Positions 34,473-47,452 of a stretch of DNA of 64,000 nt are shown here, one piece after another. Position 1 is the stretch's first letter, and every line of letters begins with the position of its first letter. The position numbers were made by a program, and so were the translations under genes. The stretch is taken from NCBI RefSeq assembly GCF_011075055.1, contig NC_058137.1, positions 16,415,463-16,479,462 on the forward strand, read 5' to 3'. The notes under the pieces were generated by a model. That model did no database searches. It was not told the DNA's origin and saw nothing but the letters and a program-made list of their open reading frames with translations. This stretch comes from Mangifera indica (taxonomy: Eukaryota > Streptophyta > Magnoliopsida > Sapindales > Anacardiaceae).

Positions 34473-37330
34473 ATGGATGTAGGGTTAAATGATTTTAGTC
34501 CATTTGAATATTATCATGCTAACATTGATGATATTATTGATGATCAATATGGAACAGGTGGAGTGCCAACTAGTGAAAGTCGAATAGCCACAAGTTCGAT
34601 AGGGACAAAAAGAAAACAAAAATCTATAGTGTGGAATCACTTCGATCAAATATAAGAAATGATTAAAGGAAGAAAAATTCGCCGAGTAGTATATAAATAC
34701 TATAGTTCTTGTTTAACATGTGCAATTTCAAGTGGCATGAGGCAACATGAGATTCCAGTGGTTCCAAACACATGGGAATAATGTTCACTTTCATGTTCAA
34801 TCAAATGAAAATGTGAAACTATATGACCAGATATGTTGTTGCTTTTGACCGATTTATTTCTTATGTTAAAATGAAATATTAAAATGGATAAGACAAATTA
34901 GTGTTCAACCTACATTTAAAAGAAGTTCTAAGTCAACTCATAGGTCAAACATTCTTAAAAATTATAAATTAATGAAATTAAAAGTTATTGAAGAATTTAG
35001 TAATTTTAATGATGTAATTTATATAACTTCAAATTTATGGACAATGACAAATCAAAACATAGGGTATTTATGTACAATCGCCCATTACATTGATTATGAT
35101 TGGCAATTGTGCAAAAAAGTTATTGCATTTAGAAATTTATAATATTTGCATAGTAATTTTATAATTTATCGAACATTAACAAATATTTTTTTATGAATAT
35201 AAAATTATTAATTCTATTTATACAATTACTTTTAATAATGCAAAAAAATAATAACAACGTTATTGAATTAATGTTTAATTATATATTTATTTCATTTACT
35301 GGAAAATTATTTCATATTATATGTGCATATCATATTATTAATTTAATAATTCAAGATAGTTTGAGTATGAGTAAAAATGATACATCAATAGTTAGCATGT
35401 CATCGTGTACATTTTATTATCTCTAGCTAGGGATGACAATTTGGACCCGACTTTAGGGGTCTCGACCTTCCCCGACCCTAATGAGGAGGGAATTCCTAAT
35501 AAAAACGGGGAAAGGGGCGGGGATGGGGACGAAAAAAATCTCCGTAATCGGGGACGGGTCAGGGACGGGGATACATGTGTCCCCGCCCCGCCCCTCCCCA
35601 TCCCCATTCCCTAAACCTAATATATTAATATAATAATTTCTAAACTATTAAGTTTTAGAAATTTTTATATTATGATTTATTAAAACTATAATTTTAATTT
35701 TACTAATTTTTAAATTATCAATTATTAGCTTTTACTAATTTCAAAACTATTAATCTAATATATTAAAAAAACCCCAGAATCTTATTATCATAAAATACAA
35801 ATGCACCAAATTAATTTTATTTTAACTTCAAAACTTATTTAGCCAATCCACTAGGTTTTGCACAAAAAAAATAATAAATTATAAACTTGATAAAATCAAT
35901 TGAAGTGAATAAAAAGTGTTAAATTTAAATGTTATTATAAAATTACCCTAAATCACATACATGAAGAGCTACTAATGAAGAGATTGATTATTGCATATTG
36001 TTAGATTTTATGAAAATTGTATATTTGAACTAAAATAATAAAGAATATTTTGTAGCTCTTGTAGCAAGTGATATTTTAAGAAAATATGATTTATTTTATT
36101 TATTGAAATATATAAAAGAATTAAAATTTATATTTATGGGTATGGGGAGGGGATTTTTCCCCGCGGGGACGGGGCGGGGACAGGGAAGGGATTTTTCCCC
36201 GCGGGGATGGAAGAGGATGGGGAGGGGATTTTTCCTCACGGGGATGAGAAGGGGATGGGGAGGGGATTTTTCTTCGCGGGGAGGGGATGAAGATTATTTT
36301 TTATCTCCGCAACGGGGACGGGGCGGGGACGGGGATTGATATCCCATCCCTGCCCCTCCCCATTGCCATCCCTATCTCTAGCATGGATGCAAGTATATCA
36401 TAAATTTTCTATAATAAGGTTAATAGGAAAAAAATTAAAAGTAAATGTTAAAACTAGGTGGAATTCAACATGCCTTATGTTGAAAGCATGAGAAGAATAT
36501 AAAGTACCTATAACACGGTTCTTCAATACATAACCAAAAGATTTGAAAAATCTTGTTTTTTTTACAGATATTGAGTGGGAGATTGCTGTGACTTTAATAA
36601 ACATATTAGAGTCATTGAAGATAGTCATGGACAAATACTCAGGTGTATATTATTTAACTACTTATTTAATTTTGTATAATATAGTAGAAATCAGTGATAT
36701 TATTAAAAAATATAAGCCTCATAATATTTTTCAAAATATATCTAGATAAATGGAACATAAATTAAAAATATATTTGAATGAAATTCTTTTATTATATGCT
36801 ATTACCACTGTCATAAATCATAAGATAAAAATATTAAGAGTAAAAAATTTATCTGATGGTATTAATGATAATTTGTTAATAGCATAGATGATATTAAAGA
36901 ATTTATATTGAAAATGTATAGTATTTATAAATATAAATATAAAAGGATTGGACAAAGTTTAAAACAAAAGGTAAGTTTCGGTAGTTCAGACAAAAAATGG
37001 TCACGCATATGATTGCTCATACACAAAGAAAAACAATTGACAAGTCAAAATTCAAATTATGATGAGTTTTTATAACTATATCAATATTGATCATTATCTA
37101 AAAATTATCAAGTAATATGGTGATGAGATATTAGTTGTTTTGGTTTGGTGGAAAGAAAAAACAGAAAGTTTTTTGTACTTGCCCCCATAGCCCAAGATCT
37201 ATTAACCCTTTCAATATTGATTATAACATCAAAATTTGCTTTTAGTATAGGTAGATGCATGCTAGATGATAAACAGTCTAATTTACACATAAACATGGTT
37301 GAGACGATTATGTATATGAAAGATTGAATC
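34473..37330 (+). pseudogene. hAT transposase, decayed and interrupted by another element
   Basis: ATG 34473 opens MDVGLNDFSPFEYYHANIDD. A degenerate BED zinc finger follows (SIVWNHFDQI, then past a stop KGRKIRRVVYKYY and SSGMRQHE), with the first Cys pair apparently lost. The core includes QPTFKRSSKSTHRS, FNDVIYITSNLWTM and NIGYLCTIAHYIDYDW (about 34890-35110), then GKLFHIICAYHIINLII (about 35310), at which point the 947-bp element is inserted. Coding resumes with FFTDIEWEIAVTLINILE (36561) and WWKEKT, and ends in the hAT dimerisation domain: FVLAPIAQDLLTLSI, SAFSIGRC-like, NMVETIMYMKD (37170-37327). Numerous stops and shifts; inactive. Confidence 0.85.
35428..36374. mobile_element. 947-bp G-rich non-autonomous hAT-type element
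   Basis: The ends are TAGGGATGACAAT and, inverted, TAGGGATGGCAAT. An exact 8-bp duplication TCTCTAGC flanks it (35420-35427 and 36375-36382), as expected of hAT transposition. Subterminal zones are extremely G/C-rich (GGGGACGGGGCGGGGAC). The right one holds a 37-38-bp tandem unit at 36149, 36187, 36224 and 36262. The centre is AT-rich and non-coding. The glycine/arginine-rich frames in it are compositional artefacts. It sits inside the hAT transposase remnant. Confidence 0.92.
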
Positions 37331-37935
37331 AAAAGTGATTTTAAATTACAAAATCGGATCATAAAAAATATCTTCAAAGAAATTAAGAATCTGAACGTTA
37401 ATGACGAATAGATAGATAATAAATATATTATATTTATATTTGTAATTGTAAATTATGTAAATAAATTTATTTATAATATGTTATAATATTTTTTATCATT
37501 TATCCATGATTTTTTTTATCATAAGTGAAGAATTATCAATAAAATATTCGAAGTACTCTTCATTTTAGTAATTAAAAATAATTTTTGTTTAAATTTTTTA
37601 TTTAAAAAATAAAAAAAAACTGTTTAGTAGGCCGACGCATTTTAGGCCATTCTTATATGCACAAGGGCGTGCTGTGGCCTTATATTTTTAGTGTGCCGGT
37701 CCGATCCGAAGGCCTGCAGCTATGACCCCATGAAATAAATTTATTTCTCGGCGCAACGGCGTCATAGATAGTATACTCAACATTCTTCACCTCCCTAATT
37801 TACAGTTGCTTCGTTGCTATCAAATCGTGTGTTTCTTTTTCTTAATTTCGAAGCAAAAGTTGTCCCTCCTTAAATTACAACAAACAGCAATAATAGTCTC
37901 AGATCCAGTGAATAAACGAAGATTTAAAGAAAAAA

Positions 37936-40704
37936 ATGGAGAAGGTGAACCATGCGTTTGAGAAAGTGAAAATGCTAGTGGGAATAGAGGTTGAAGACGA
38001 AGAATCGGAAGGAGCTGCAGCTTCTGAAAATAGCAGTTCTTTTGCTTTTATGGACGACTTCAATCGCCAATGCACTTTGTCCACCAAACAGGTCCTCAAT
38101 CTAATCTTTGATCCTTTCTTTCAGTTACAATTAGCCTGTAATTTTATTATTTCCTGACGGGCACACAATTTTGATGCTTGATGGTTAAATTTATTTCTAT
38201 TCTAGGGTTTTTTTTAAGTAGATCTATTTGATCGCCGAGGTTAATTTTATATTTTGTACATGGGATTTTATTATTTGAGTTTAATGCCATCATTTAGTTT
38301 TAGATAACTAGTTCAAGAGGAACATTGCTATGATTAACTTTTTGCTATATATATTGAGATCACAATTTTCACATGTTACAAGTTTTTAACCGATTTCTCT
38401 CATCAAACAGAGGATGTATGGTTTTGCCATATGCTTATCAGCAGGTTTATTTTGTACTCTACTGGTGAGTACTTTGTTTAAATTATCACATTTTTTGTGG
38501 TTTTTAATGGCGTTACTCTCTTTTACCTTTAGCTTTCTTCATGTCACAGTCATTGCTTGTGTTCTTCAATCCAATCAAGTTCGGGATCACATTCACATTT
38601 GGGAATTTACTTTCTCTTGGGAGGTCTGTATTTTAATTTTTTTTTGTGCAATAATTATTTTACTTTTAGAATTATAGTTCAAAAGTACTGTTTATGGATT
38701 TATAGCTTTTATTCTACATGCTGGAATAACTAATTGAATATTGAAGTCTTGTATAAGTGTAAGATGATTTAGAATAGAGTAAATAAAGTAGTGGGTTAGA
38801 TTTTTTGATTTCTTAGTTTCCAGTGTAGATGGCTGTTCATAGTCTTTCGTTTTTGGCATTGATGGAGTGGCCTATTCCCACTGTACTTATAGGTGTTATG
38901 TTTTTTTTTCTTTTTGGCTTTTTGTTATAATCTTGGCTTTTAGGGGTGGGGTTTTTAAGATTTAGTGATAGTCATAGTCATTTTATTTGGTTGAGATATA
39001 ACCTAAACATCTCCACTTGCTTTCTGAAAATATTTAAAATTAGAAGGAAAAATCAAAAATTAAAAACCAGAAGGATCTCTTGTTTTCTGCTTCATTGCAA
39101 TTTAAAATTTTTCATAATCTCTTTCTTTGTGAATGTTGGAACTGAGTGTCATATCAGTGCTGCCTTATTTCGGCTTGGGTTGATTAAATCAGTAGTTTTG
39201 AACTAAAATCAAATTTCAATAACTGTATTGTCTTTCATCTGTTTGAAAGGGCCGTCTATATATCAGATTTCAATTCTTTAAAACCCAACAAAAAGGAGCT
39301 AATAAGGAAACCATGTGGTTTGGCAGTTAGAGGATTTTACTTTTTATTTTCCTTATGAATTTAGTCTTCTGTTATTGATTCTTTATTTTGGTTCTCACAG
39401 CCACTTCATTTAATGGACTATTTTCTTTATTCAATTTTGCTTTTTCTTTCTCTCTCTCGAACAGAAAATCTGTTATTTTTTTTGTAGTATTTCTTCTTAT
39501 ACAAATTATTATTTGGTTCTTTTCTGGTTATTTTAGATTCTAAGTTGATGCTTTTTTGTATGGCAGCACAGCATTCCTAATCGGTCCAAAACGGCAGGTG
39601 ACAATGATGCTTGATCCTGTTCGTATATATGCAACAGCCTTATATCTTGCAAGTATAATTATTGCTTTATTTTGTGCTCTCTATGTAAGTCATCATGTTG
39701 TGTTTTTCCTTCCCATCTCTTTTATTTAAATTTAATATATGCATTTTTCTTATAAGCGATAACCTTATGTTATGCATTAAATGGAATCTTTCTTTGATTT
39801 CATTGAGCAGGTTCATAACAAGCTATTGACACTTATAGCAATCATCTTAGAGTTTGGTGCACTAATTTGGTATGTTGAATCACTTACATACTCTTCCATT
39901 ATGAATATCTTCTATTTAATCAATTTCACACCACATTGGAATTTGAACTTTCAAGGATTAAAATGATTATGTTTCATTTTCTTGGGCATTTGGACATGCA
40001 AATTTGGTTAAAAATGCATTATTCATGCCAATGACCAGTCAATGCATCCAAGTGAAATATAATTTCCAAGTTAGGTCAACTTTGCAAAATTTTAGAATAA
40101 CCTATCCTTGAATGCATTCAGAATTGTATATACAGCTTCTGTTGGACGTGTTGTTTTTTTCCTTAAATCTATCAACCTTTTGGTTTCAAGACTAATGCCT
40201 AGTGTTTTATGTTGTAGTTGATTGTATTGTCTTTTAAATGGGAAGTTCAGATATTTGCTAAACAATTTTATAATGTCCGTTTGTTTGGTCTTTGAACCCT
40301 TACATGTGTTTTGAGCTCTAAGAGACCTCAGCACTCATGCCTCAGCTAACTTTGGTGTAGCCCTTATTGGAGATAGCACATTGGACTTCAATCAAGTAAA
40401 GCATAAATCAAAGAAACTATAATTACATAAAAGTGAAAGCAAATTACTTTCTTATTGGATGCACCAAAACATCTGCTAGAAAAAAGTTACTTGTTTACGT
40501 CTGTATCAGTTCACTTGTCCATTGCATGAGTTCTTAATGAATGATGTACATTAATCTCTTTCTCCCCCATTGTCTTCATTGTCTTACTGCATGTGTTTTT
40601 TCTCTTGTTTCCTCTTCATTTATAGGTATAGCTTGAGCTACATCCCATTTGCAAGGACCATGGTCTCCAAGGTCATGGTAGCTTGCTTTGACACTGAATT
40701 TTAG
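37936..40704 (+). CDS. SFT2-like vesicle transport protein (6 exons)
   Basis: Exons 37936-38091, 38411-38464, 38550-38623, 39567-39684, 39811-39869 and 40626-40704 join into 179 residues with GT-AG borders and matching phases. Seen: an acidic cytosolic N-terminus (MEKVNHAFEKVKMLVGIEVEDEE), FAFMDDFNRQCTLSTKQRMYGF, then four hydrophobic segments: ICLSAGLFCTLLSLLVFF; TFGNLLSLGSTAFLIGPKRQ; IYATALYLASIIIALFCALY; and LLTLIAIILEFGALIWY. It ends YIPFARTMVSKVMVACFDTEF. Known: SFT2/Got1 family proteins are small tetraspanning Golgi membrane proteins that act with syntaxins in fusion of endosome- or ER-derived vesicles with the Golgi. All conserved blocks of the plant family, including GPKRQ and MMLDPVRIYATA, are present, so the gene looks intact. 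The start is the first ATG in the leader and has the family N-terminus. Confidence 0.95.
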
Positions 40705-42205
40705 GCTGATATAAATTGAGGATGCTATATAAATCCATTGAAGAAGAGTCTGATTCCTCGACTATATGTGTAATCTTTCAGCTGTTTTTCATGTAGAGGG
40801 AGGTTAGTCCACATCAGATGTATCGTCAATCCATCATGAAATGTTTATACATGAATAGCTTTCTATAATCCAAATTTTGTATCCTACCTTTTTTTGTGTT
40901 ACCATGAGAAATCTGCTTTGGCTATGTTAATAGAAGTTGGCCTCTTCTGTACAATTTGAGTTGGATGGACTCATGCTGAGAAATAATTATCTGACTTGAA
41001 TTTGCTTTTTGCTTTTCTATTTTAATCTTTGTAATATTTTTGGGTGTTTGTTTTCTTTAATTAATATGCCAGACACAAGTATTGCATGTATTGCTCGTGC
41101 TAGTTTTGTTGCTGGAATGGTGTGGATAACCTCATCAACATAGCTGTTGATCTTGATTCAAATGTGCATTCTGTGTTAATAATTTAAGAAGGAATCATCT
41201 GAGCTATGTCTTAAATTTTGTCATGTCAATAAGTGATATGAAATAGATATGTTTTTATAAAGTATATGAGTTATTTTATCTTGTATTCGAATTATAATTT
41301 TGTCATGTTAGTCATCTTGTAGTACGCCTTGAGAATCACTGAGCGAGTATGTTTTCACTGTTTTATATGATTGGAGGCTTTTGGGAGAAAGCTTAATAAA
41401 AAATTAAAAAAATGCATTTTCTAATTAAAATTTTAAAAAATTATTAATTTAAATTAAAACTTGACTCTTAAGTACGAGTGACAAACCAAGTCATCCATGT
41501 CTACCGCGGAAGAGATAGAAACGAAAATATTTTTTAAGCTTTCACAGCAAGTAGTTCTAATAATAAAAAGGAAAATAGAAGAAAAAAGAAAGGAATTCAC
41601 CTCCAAAGACTTCTGGAAGTGAGCGTTTTCAGATGGCTGACTTTCTAATCAAGTTTTCTCCCATTGTTAAAAAGACTCATAAAAATGCTACCACAAACCA
41701 AAAACAATTTCTCCCCTCGCTCGGTTAATATGCCCCTTTTAAATCCTTTGCATAACAAATTTCCTTCCACAGGTAGATCATTGAGCCTTGTGGCAATAAC
41801 AGGTGCAGCTAAATTCTCCCTGGCTCACATCCTTTCCAGCCCCAGTCCCCACTTGATTCATACGTTCTCTTTGCTAGTCGCTCTCTCCTTTAGTTGTTTG
41901 CATTGTTCTTTCCGCTACGCGCGAGCATTTGACAAATTGCTTCTTAATCTAAGCTTGCATGTGTGCCCCTACTTAATAAGAGATATATCACACTGACCTT
42001 ACAAATCTAAATAAAGCATGTCCCAATGAAAACTTTCCTTCTACCAAGAATTGACCAGCTCATGGACCTAACATGAGGGCCTGCACCACTAACCTTCATG
42101 GATGCCTATTTAGGCTACAATTAGATCTCAAGATTGAACTAGATAAGATAGACCTTTTTCATCATCGATTGTGGACTAGAGTACTATAAAATCATGCTCT
42201 AACTT
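40705..42205. other. SFT2 3' UTR and intergenic
   Basis: The first 300 or so bases are the likely 3' UTR. Beyond that, no gene is supported. An open frame at 41664-41996 has no recognisable domain and no flanking gene signals. Confidence 0.4.
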
Positions 42206-42210
42206 GAGAA

Positions 42211-43560
42211 TGTTGGTGTCATGTACCAACGCCTAGTCAATATAATGTTCATGTTAGATTAGGTGATTTAGAGTCAATTTGTTTGAAGCATTTATGTAAT
42301 TGTCATCCAAAGATGTAATTATTTTATTGTTGATAAAGAGACAATTATTCATTTGTTAATCATATATAATTGTGTACATATGTTTGATGAATTTCCTCAG
42401 ATTGATAGAACCGCGGTGAGAGAATGAACGAATCGTTTGATAGTAGGAATCCTATAACTACATTAGGTGACCGATTTAGAAATGTCCATAGCCTCAGTAT
42501 TATTGTGACTAAGGGCATAAATAATATACTAAAATTATTATAGTATTGAACAATTTTGCTAAAAGGTAGTAATAGATCTTATATGTCAAAGTTGTAGATG
42601 TCAACTTGGTATTACATATGAGTGCATGTCCACCAAATAGACTCAATAGGAGGTTTCTACATGGATAATAACCTTAGTGTTTGTGGAATAAATCCTCTGA
42701 TAGATATTGGTGCATGTGATCCCAAGACTTGATATCAACAGAATATTTCGTACGCCAATTGACTTAGTTTGACGTTAGCGTAACGTTACCTTTGACAGAG
42801 GGTTATTACTATGATGGTGATTAGCTATGTTGAGAAGTGTAGCAAGACTATAGTAGATCAATAAAGAATTCATTATTTTAGGATACAAGAGAAAGATATC
42901 TCATGGTGTTGTTAGACTAATAACTATAACTAATGAAATCTATGATTACAACATGGATTTGGGCCAAAGCTCGAATCTAATCAAATTCAATTGTTGTCTT
43001 GGAAGTTAAGTCATTAAGTCAAAAATATTGAGGTAGACACTAATTTTATATCTCAATCTTTAATATATCAAAATGATAAGAGATTTGATTTTATGGAAAC
43101 TATACAATTGAAATGTTATATCAGTTATTTCTAATTTACGGTATATTGGGTGGTCAAGATGTCTACTAGAAGTCATTTATGTTTTGTGAATAAGTGGATA
43201 ATTAATTGTGAATTAATCATGTATATCATTCATTGTTATTATATTAAGGAACCTATAAGTCACATTCATAAAAAAATTATTTATTACAACTATAATTATT
43301 GCAGTGTTAAGTGCAAAGAGTGAATCACATTAGGTTGGTGATTTTAATCTCTAAAATTATGTTTAAAATATTTATGAAACCTAGTTGATATAATTAAATG
43401 GTTTGGACAAATTGTACAAATACCAATAAGACTTAGGGTGAAGTATATATAGGGAGCATTAGGGTTACGCTAAAAATTCATGTTATTTTCATAACCCTAC
43501 TGGTGAATTAGAAATGAGAGCCACTAGAGAAAATGATGTGTGTATAAAACAATACAAATA
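42211..43560 (+). repeat. LTR-like repeat, copy D (most diverged of the family)
   Basis: Collinear with the copy at 47453. Shared landmarks are TGTTGGTGTC at the start, GACTAAGGGCATAA(A/C)TAAT, TAGTATTGAA, a GTGCATGT(C)CACCA block, TAGTAGATCAATAAAGAATTC, CTCAATCTTTAATAT-like and CCTATAAGTCACATTCATAAAAA. No coding content. Boundaries are approximate. Confidence 0.6.
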
Positions 43561-46500
43561 GGGTTTATAATAGTATATTTTTAAGTAAATTTTGGTTTAT
43601 TTTGTTGAATTCTTTAAATTTCATTTATTTTTTATGGCTTGATCTTATTTCTACACTTTGAATCATGTTTTAGATGTTTCAAAAAAGTTTGAGCCTTTTA
43701 GAAGCAAAAATGGAAGTTTAGGGAAATAAATAGGAAGATTTTATGAAAGTAATGTAATGGTAAATTATAGGCAGTATGGTCATAATTGTGCCTATAATTA
43801 CTGGACCAAAAAAAAAAAAAATAGAATTAAAAGGCCAAGAGGCGCATTATATAAAAAAATGTTTTTTTTTTCTAGTCATGTATCATCAAAATATAATAGC
43901 CAAAGAGGTTTTTAGTGAGAAAAAACATCAAGAAACAAAAAGAAGATTGAAAATTGAAGATCAAAGACGGAAGACACAAGATAATCAAGATTTGAAGAAT
44001 CAAGAGTTTTTTTGATCTCTCTCTAAATCTTTTTTTTTAATTGATTTATAGTGCTTTTTTCTTCAACCATATCTTGTTGTTTTAACATAATTGCTACAGT
44101 AGCTAACCCTTTCTCTAGGGTTTGTAATGGATTTATAAATTCTAACAAATTATCTAATGAGTTTTTATTATTGATTAATGGTAATGAATGTTTGATTTAG
44201 TAGTTCATATAATTGTTAAACCTTGAATTTTATTAGATAAATATAAATTCTTTATGGGTAAATTGTTTATTATAGAAATTAATGAGTATTGATTAACTTT
44301 ATACCATAAAAGTAGGTAAACTCTTAATCTTAACATACCTAATTAACTTTCAGAAAAGACTTAGAAAAAATTGCAGAATCAACAAAATTGGATAATCAAC
44401 CATCAACAATTTGTTTTATCATTGGTCTTAATCTGATTCGTTAGTAATTATTGAGTAATTGATGGTAAAATTATGAACCTTAGGCTTCTATATATTAATA
44501 TGCTACTTTTAATTTGTTAAATGTTTATTTCATTTCATTGATTTTGAGTAGTTAGCTATATTTTAATTTATTTTAGTTCATCCTTCCTTTATTAGCATTT
44601 TCTTTCTCTAACTAATTCTAATTACAAAACAAACTAGTACTGGATATTCAATCTTGTGGGACTGACATCTTTCTATATTACTTGATTGACTCATACAATT
44701 GCGAGCCATAGACAACATAAAATATACATGTCTCTCTCCTTATGACCACTCTTTCTCTCCTTAGAAGAAAATTTTCTTAAAAAATTGTTCATCAATCCAA
44801 CAATACACTCATACTACTAGCACAGGCTAATACATGTGTGTCCTTTTATCATCATAGAGCCTTGTGTGGACAAGTAAGACCTCTTAGAGCTTGTAAAGGA
44901 TAATTTTCTAATTTGGGATGGATTCAAGGCAAATCCAAAGAGACTGAACCTACAAATGCAAGTATAAAGGTTTCAAACCTTCTCTCTTTACATCTATAAT
45001 TAATCCTTGACCTTGGGATTAGGTTTCTCATGTTTTTGTGATCTATTCCACTACAATTTTGTTTTATAAGGCATGAGAAAACCGTACAATAATATCAAAA
45101 CCCAAGGGTATTAAATTATATATGTAAATATTGATTGTTTGATAATTATATCATATCTATGCTTTATATTGATTTGATATGATAGTGTGATCAATATAAC
45201 AGGTATTAGTAATATTTTACTTTGACATGATTGAAGATTTAGTGTAAATTTGTTAGTTGAAAGTGTTGATTCAAATTGATCGTAAGTTAAAGGCTATTCT
45301 TCAGATCTTGTGTTATTATGCAATTTTTCACAAAATAATTGATCGAGAAAGTCTCTCAAGATGTCCAAGATCCATAGGGAGAAGTTTCATGCCTTTTTAA
45401 ATCTAACAGATCTAAATAGCTTGATCGAATTCTCGAAATTCATGTGAAAGCGAATTTTGGAATTCCAAAATTCAATTGACTAGTTCACCAACTGGTTTAT
45501 TGGTTCAAACAAGAGCCAAAAGAACCTATGATCAACCAATCCAATTGATTGGGTCTCCTAAATTGATTGGTCAAGTTTCAATAGTAAGGACATTTTAGTC
45601 TTTTCATATTATTGCGTGAAAGGATTGACTCGATGCATGTTGATGTGTATATTTCAATAAGTTTTACTATGTGTCATTGTGCGTGGTCTAGAAACCATTT
45701 GCCTAAATTTGTGTTATTGCATGATTGGATTCAAAATTTTTGTTTTGAGTTTGTAAGGGTTAAAAATTAAAGTACGCAAAATTTAAAAATCAAATTGAAG
45801 TAACGCTAACTTAACCAAGATTAGATTTCATGTTTGGTTGATAACATGTTTTGTATGCTTGCCATAGTGTTTGGTACATAGGCCTAAGGCCGATGGGTTG
45901 TTTTAACTTATTATTTGTTATGTTTTTAAGTGTAATTTTAGAATAGGTCTATAAGCCTTGCCTCTCTTAATTTCTTATTATAATTCTACTATCTTCTCAT
46001 CTCCCCTTGAATGTAATTTGAGGTCTCTTATTATTGATATAATTTAGTTTAGAATAAAATTAATGTAATGGGATATGAAATTTGTAATTGAAGAGATGAA
46101 AAACATTACATCTTGAAGACCTGAGAATATAAAAATGAAGAGTAGGACCTATGTTGACCAAGTCTACCTTTTTGGGCTCAACAGAGCCAATGTTAGATAA
46201 GGCCATGTACTAAAATGTACTTTATGTTTTAAATTGCATGCTTAAGGCAGTATGTTTAGACCTAAGTTATGCATGAAACATGATTAATAATGGTGAGACC
46301 TATATAAATAATAGAATAAAGTCCCTTAATAAATATTAAGTCATACAAAACCCTTCAATTATCATAGGCTTAGTTAAGCTCTAGTTCATTTAGGCTTTGC
46401 TTGCCATAGCGAATGTTACTCTTCAAACTAGAGAAAACTGAGTGACCGATGATGATGGGTTTGACTTAACTAAACCATGACACTTGTTTGCAATAACCAA

Positions 46501-47452
46501 GGTGGATTAAGTTTAAAGGCAACAGTAGAGTTATATCCATTTGGCAATGAATTAGTGGTATGTGATATCTACTTTATTGATATCAAGAGTTGTACTTGAG
46601 GTCATTTGAATTGTCTAAATTGAGAATCTTGACTTGAGCTCAAAGGCTTGTGCAATTGGCTTGTAGACCTACCTAATTACTCACATAACTTGTTTGCCAC
46701 AATGAAAGTGAAATGGACTAGATGGGATCTTGGTCTACTGGGAGATTTAATTGATTTCCTAAGACTAATAATGAGGGTTATTAGCTTGATAAAAATAATG
46801 GGAACATTTATTTAATATAAGACCTTATTAAATAAAACAAAAGATGTGTTCTAATTAACCCTAATTTGGATGTGTTATTTCACTATAGCAACCAATAACA
46901 TAAGATTGTGATCTATACTCGAAAGGACAATAGGTTGGATGACAACTTCATAGACCTGTATCAAAATCTTTGGATTCTATTATGTTAAGAGAAGAAGCTA
47001 TATGTCATTAAAGGTACTAACCCATTCAACCTAATCTTAATGTTGCTCAAGAGGTATAAATATTTATCAAAAATATATTGGCGATATCAATAATGTTACA
47101 TGTTTGATATTGGCATTGATGACACATGAGCTGTAATAACCCCTTATAAAAACATTGTCTTTTAAAGTAAAATGTCACTATAGTTAAATGAACATGCATT
47201 CACTTATAATCATAAATCACACAATCAGAAAATCAAACACAATATCAAAAATTACTGAAATACCTATATATTAGTAACATGCTAAAACATAACAAATGAT
47301 GCCTTTCAACTAAAAACCATTAATCCAAACATGTATAATGTGTGTAGTCTATACATCAAACATATATACATTACATAGTCTAATCATAGCATAATTACCT
47401 ATACTTATAAACATTAAAAGTAAGGGAGTGAGTAAAAAGTTACTAAGTAGGA
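43561..47452. other. Non-coding, repeat-derived stretch between two LTR copies
   Basis: AT-rich sequence without a supported gene; a short lysine-rich frame at 43776-44015 is not convincing. Copies D and A flank it in the same orientation, so it could be the eroded interior of one element, but no gag or pol motif was seen. Confidence 0.35.

Larger units (their letters stand above)
34018..37722 (+). mobile_element. hAT-superfamily transposon remnant
   Basis: A TAGACATGTCAAATGGCCC motif at 34018, typical of hAT termini, precedes TATA- and leader-like sequence (34250-34470) and a hAT transposase remnant. On the right, CAGGCCTTC-rich sequence ends near GGCCTGCAGCTA (37711-37722), a weak inverse match to the left end. 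The flanking 8-bp duplication is not recognisable, so the outer limits are approximate. Confidence 0.6.

Noticed and set aside
36103..36339. Glycine/arginine-rich frame
   Set aside because: It translates the G-run tandem units of the 947-bp hAT-type element.
41664..41996. 110-codon plus-strand frame downstream of the SFT2 gene
   Set aside because: No recognisable domain, no splice or promoter context, and composition like the flanking spacer.
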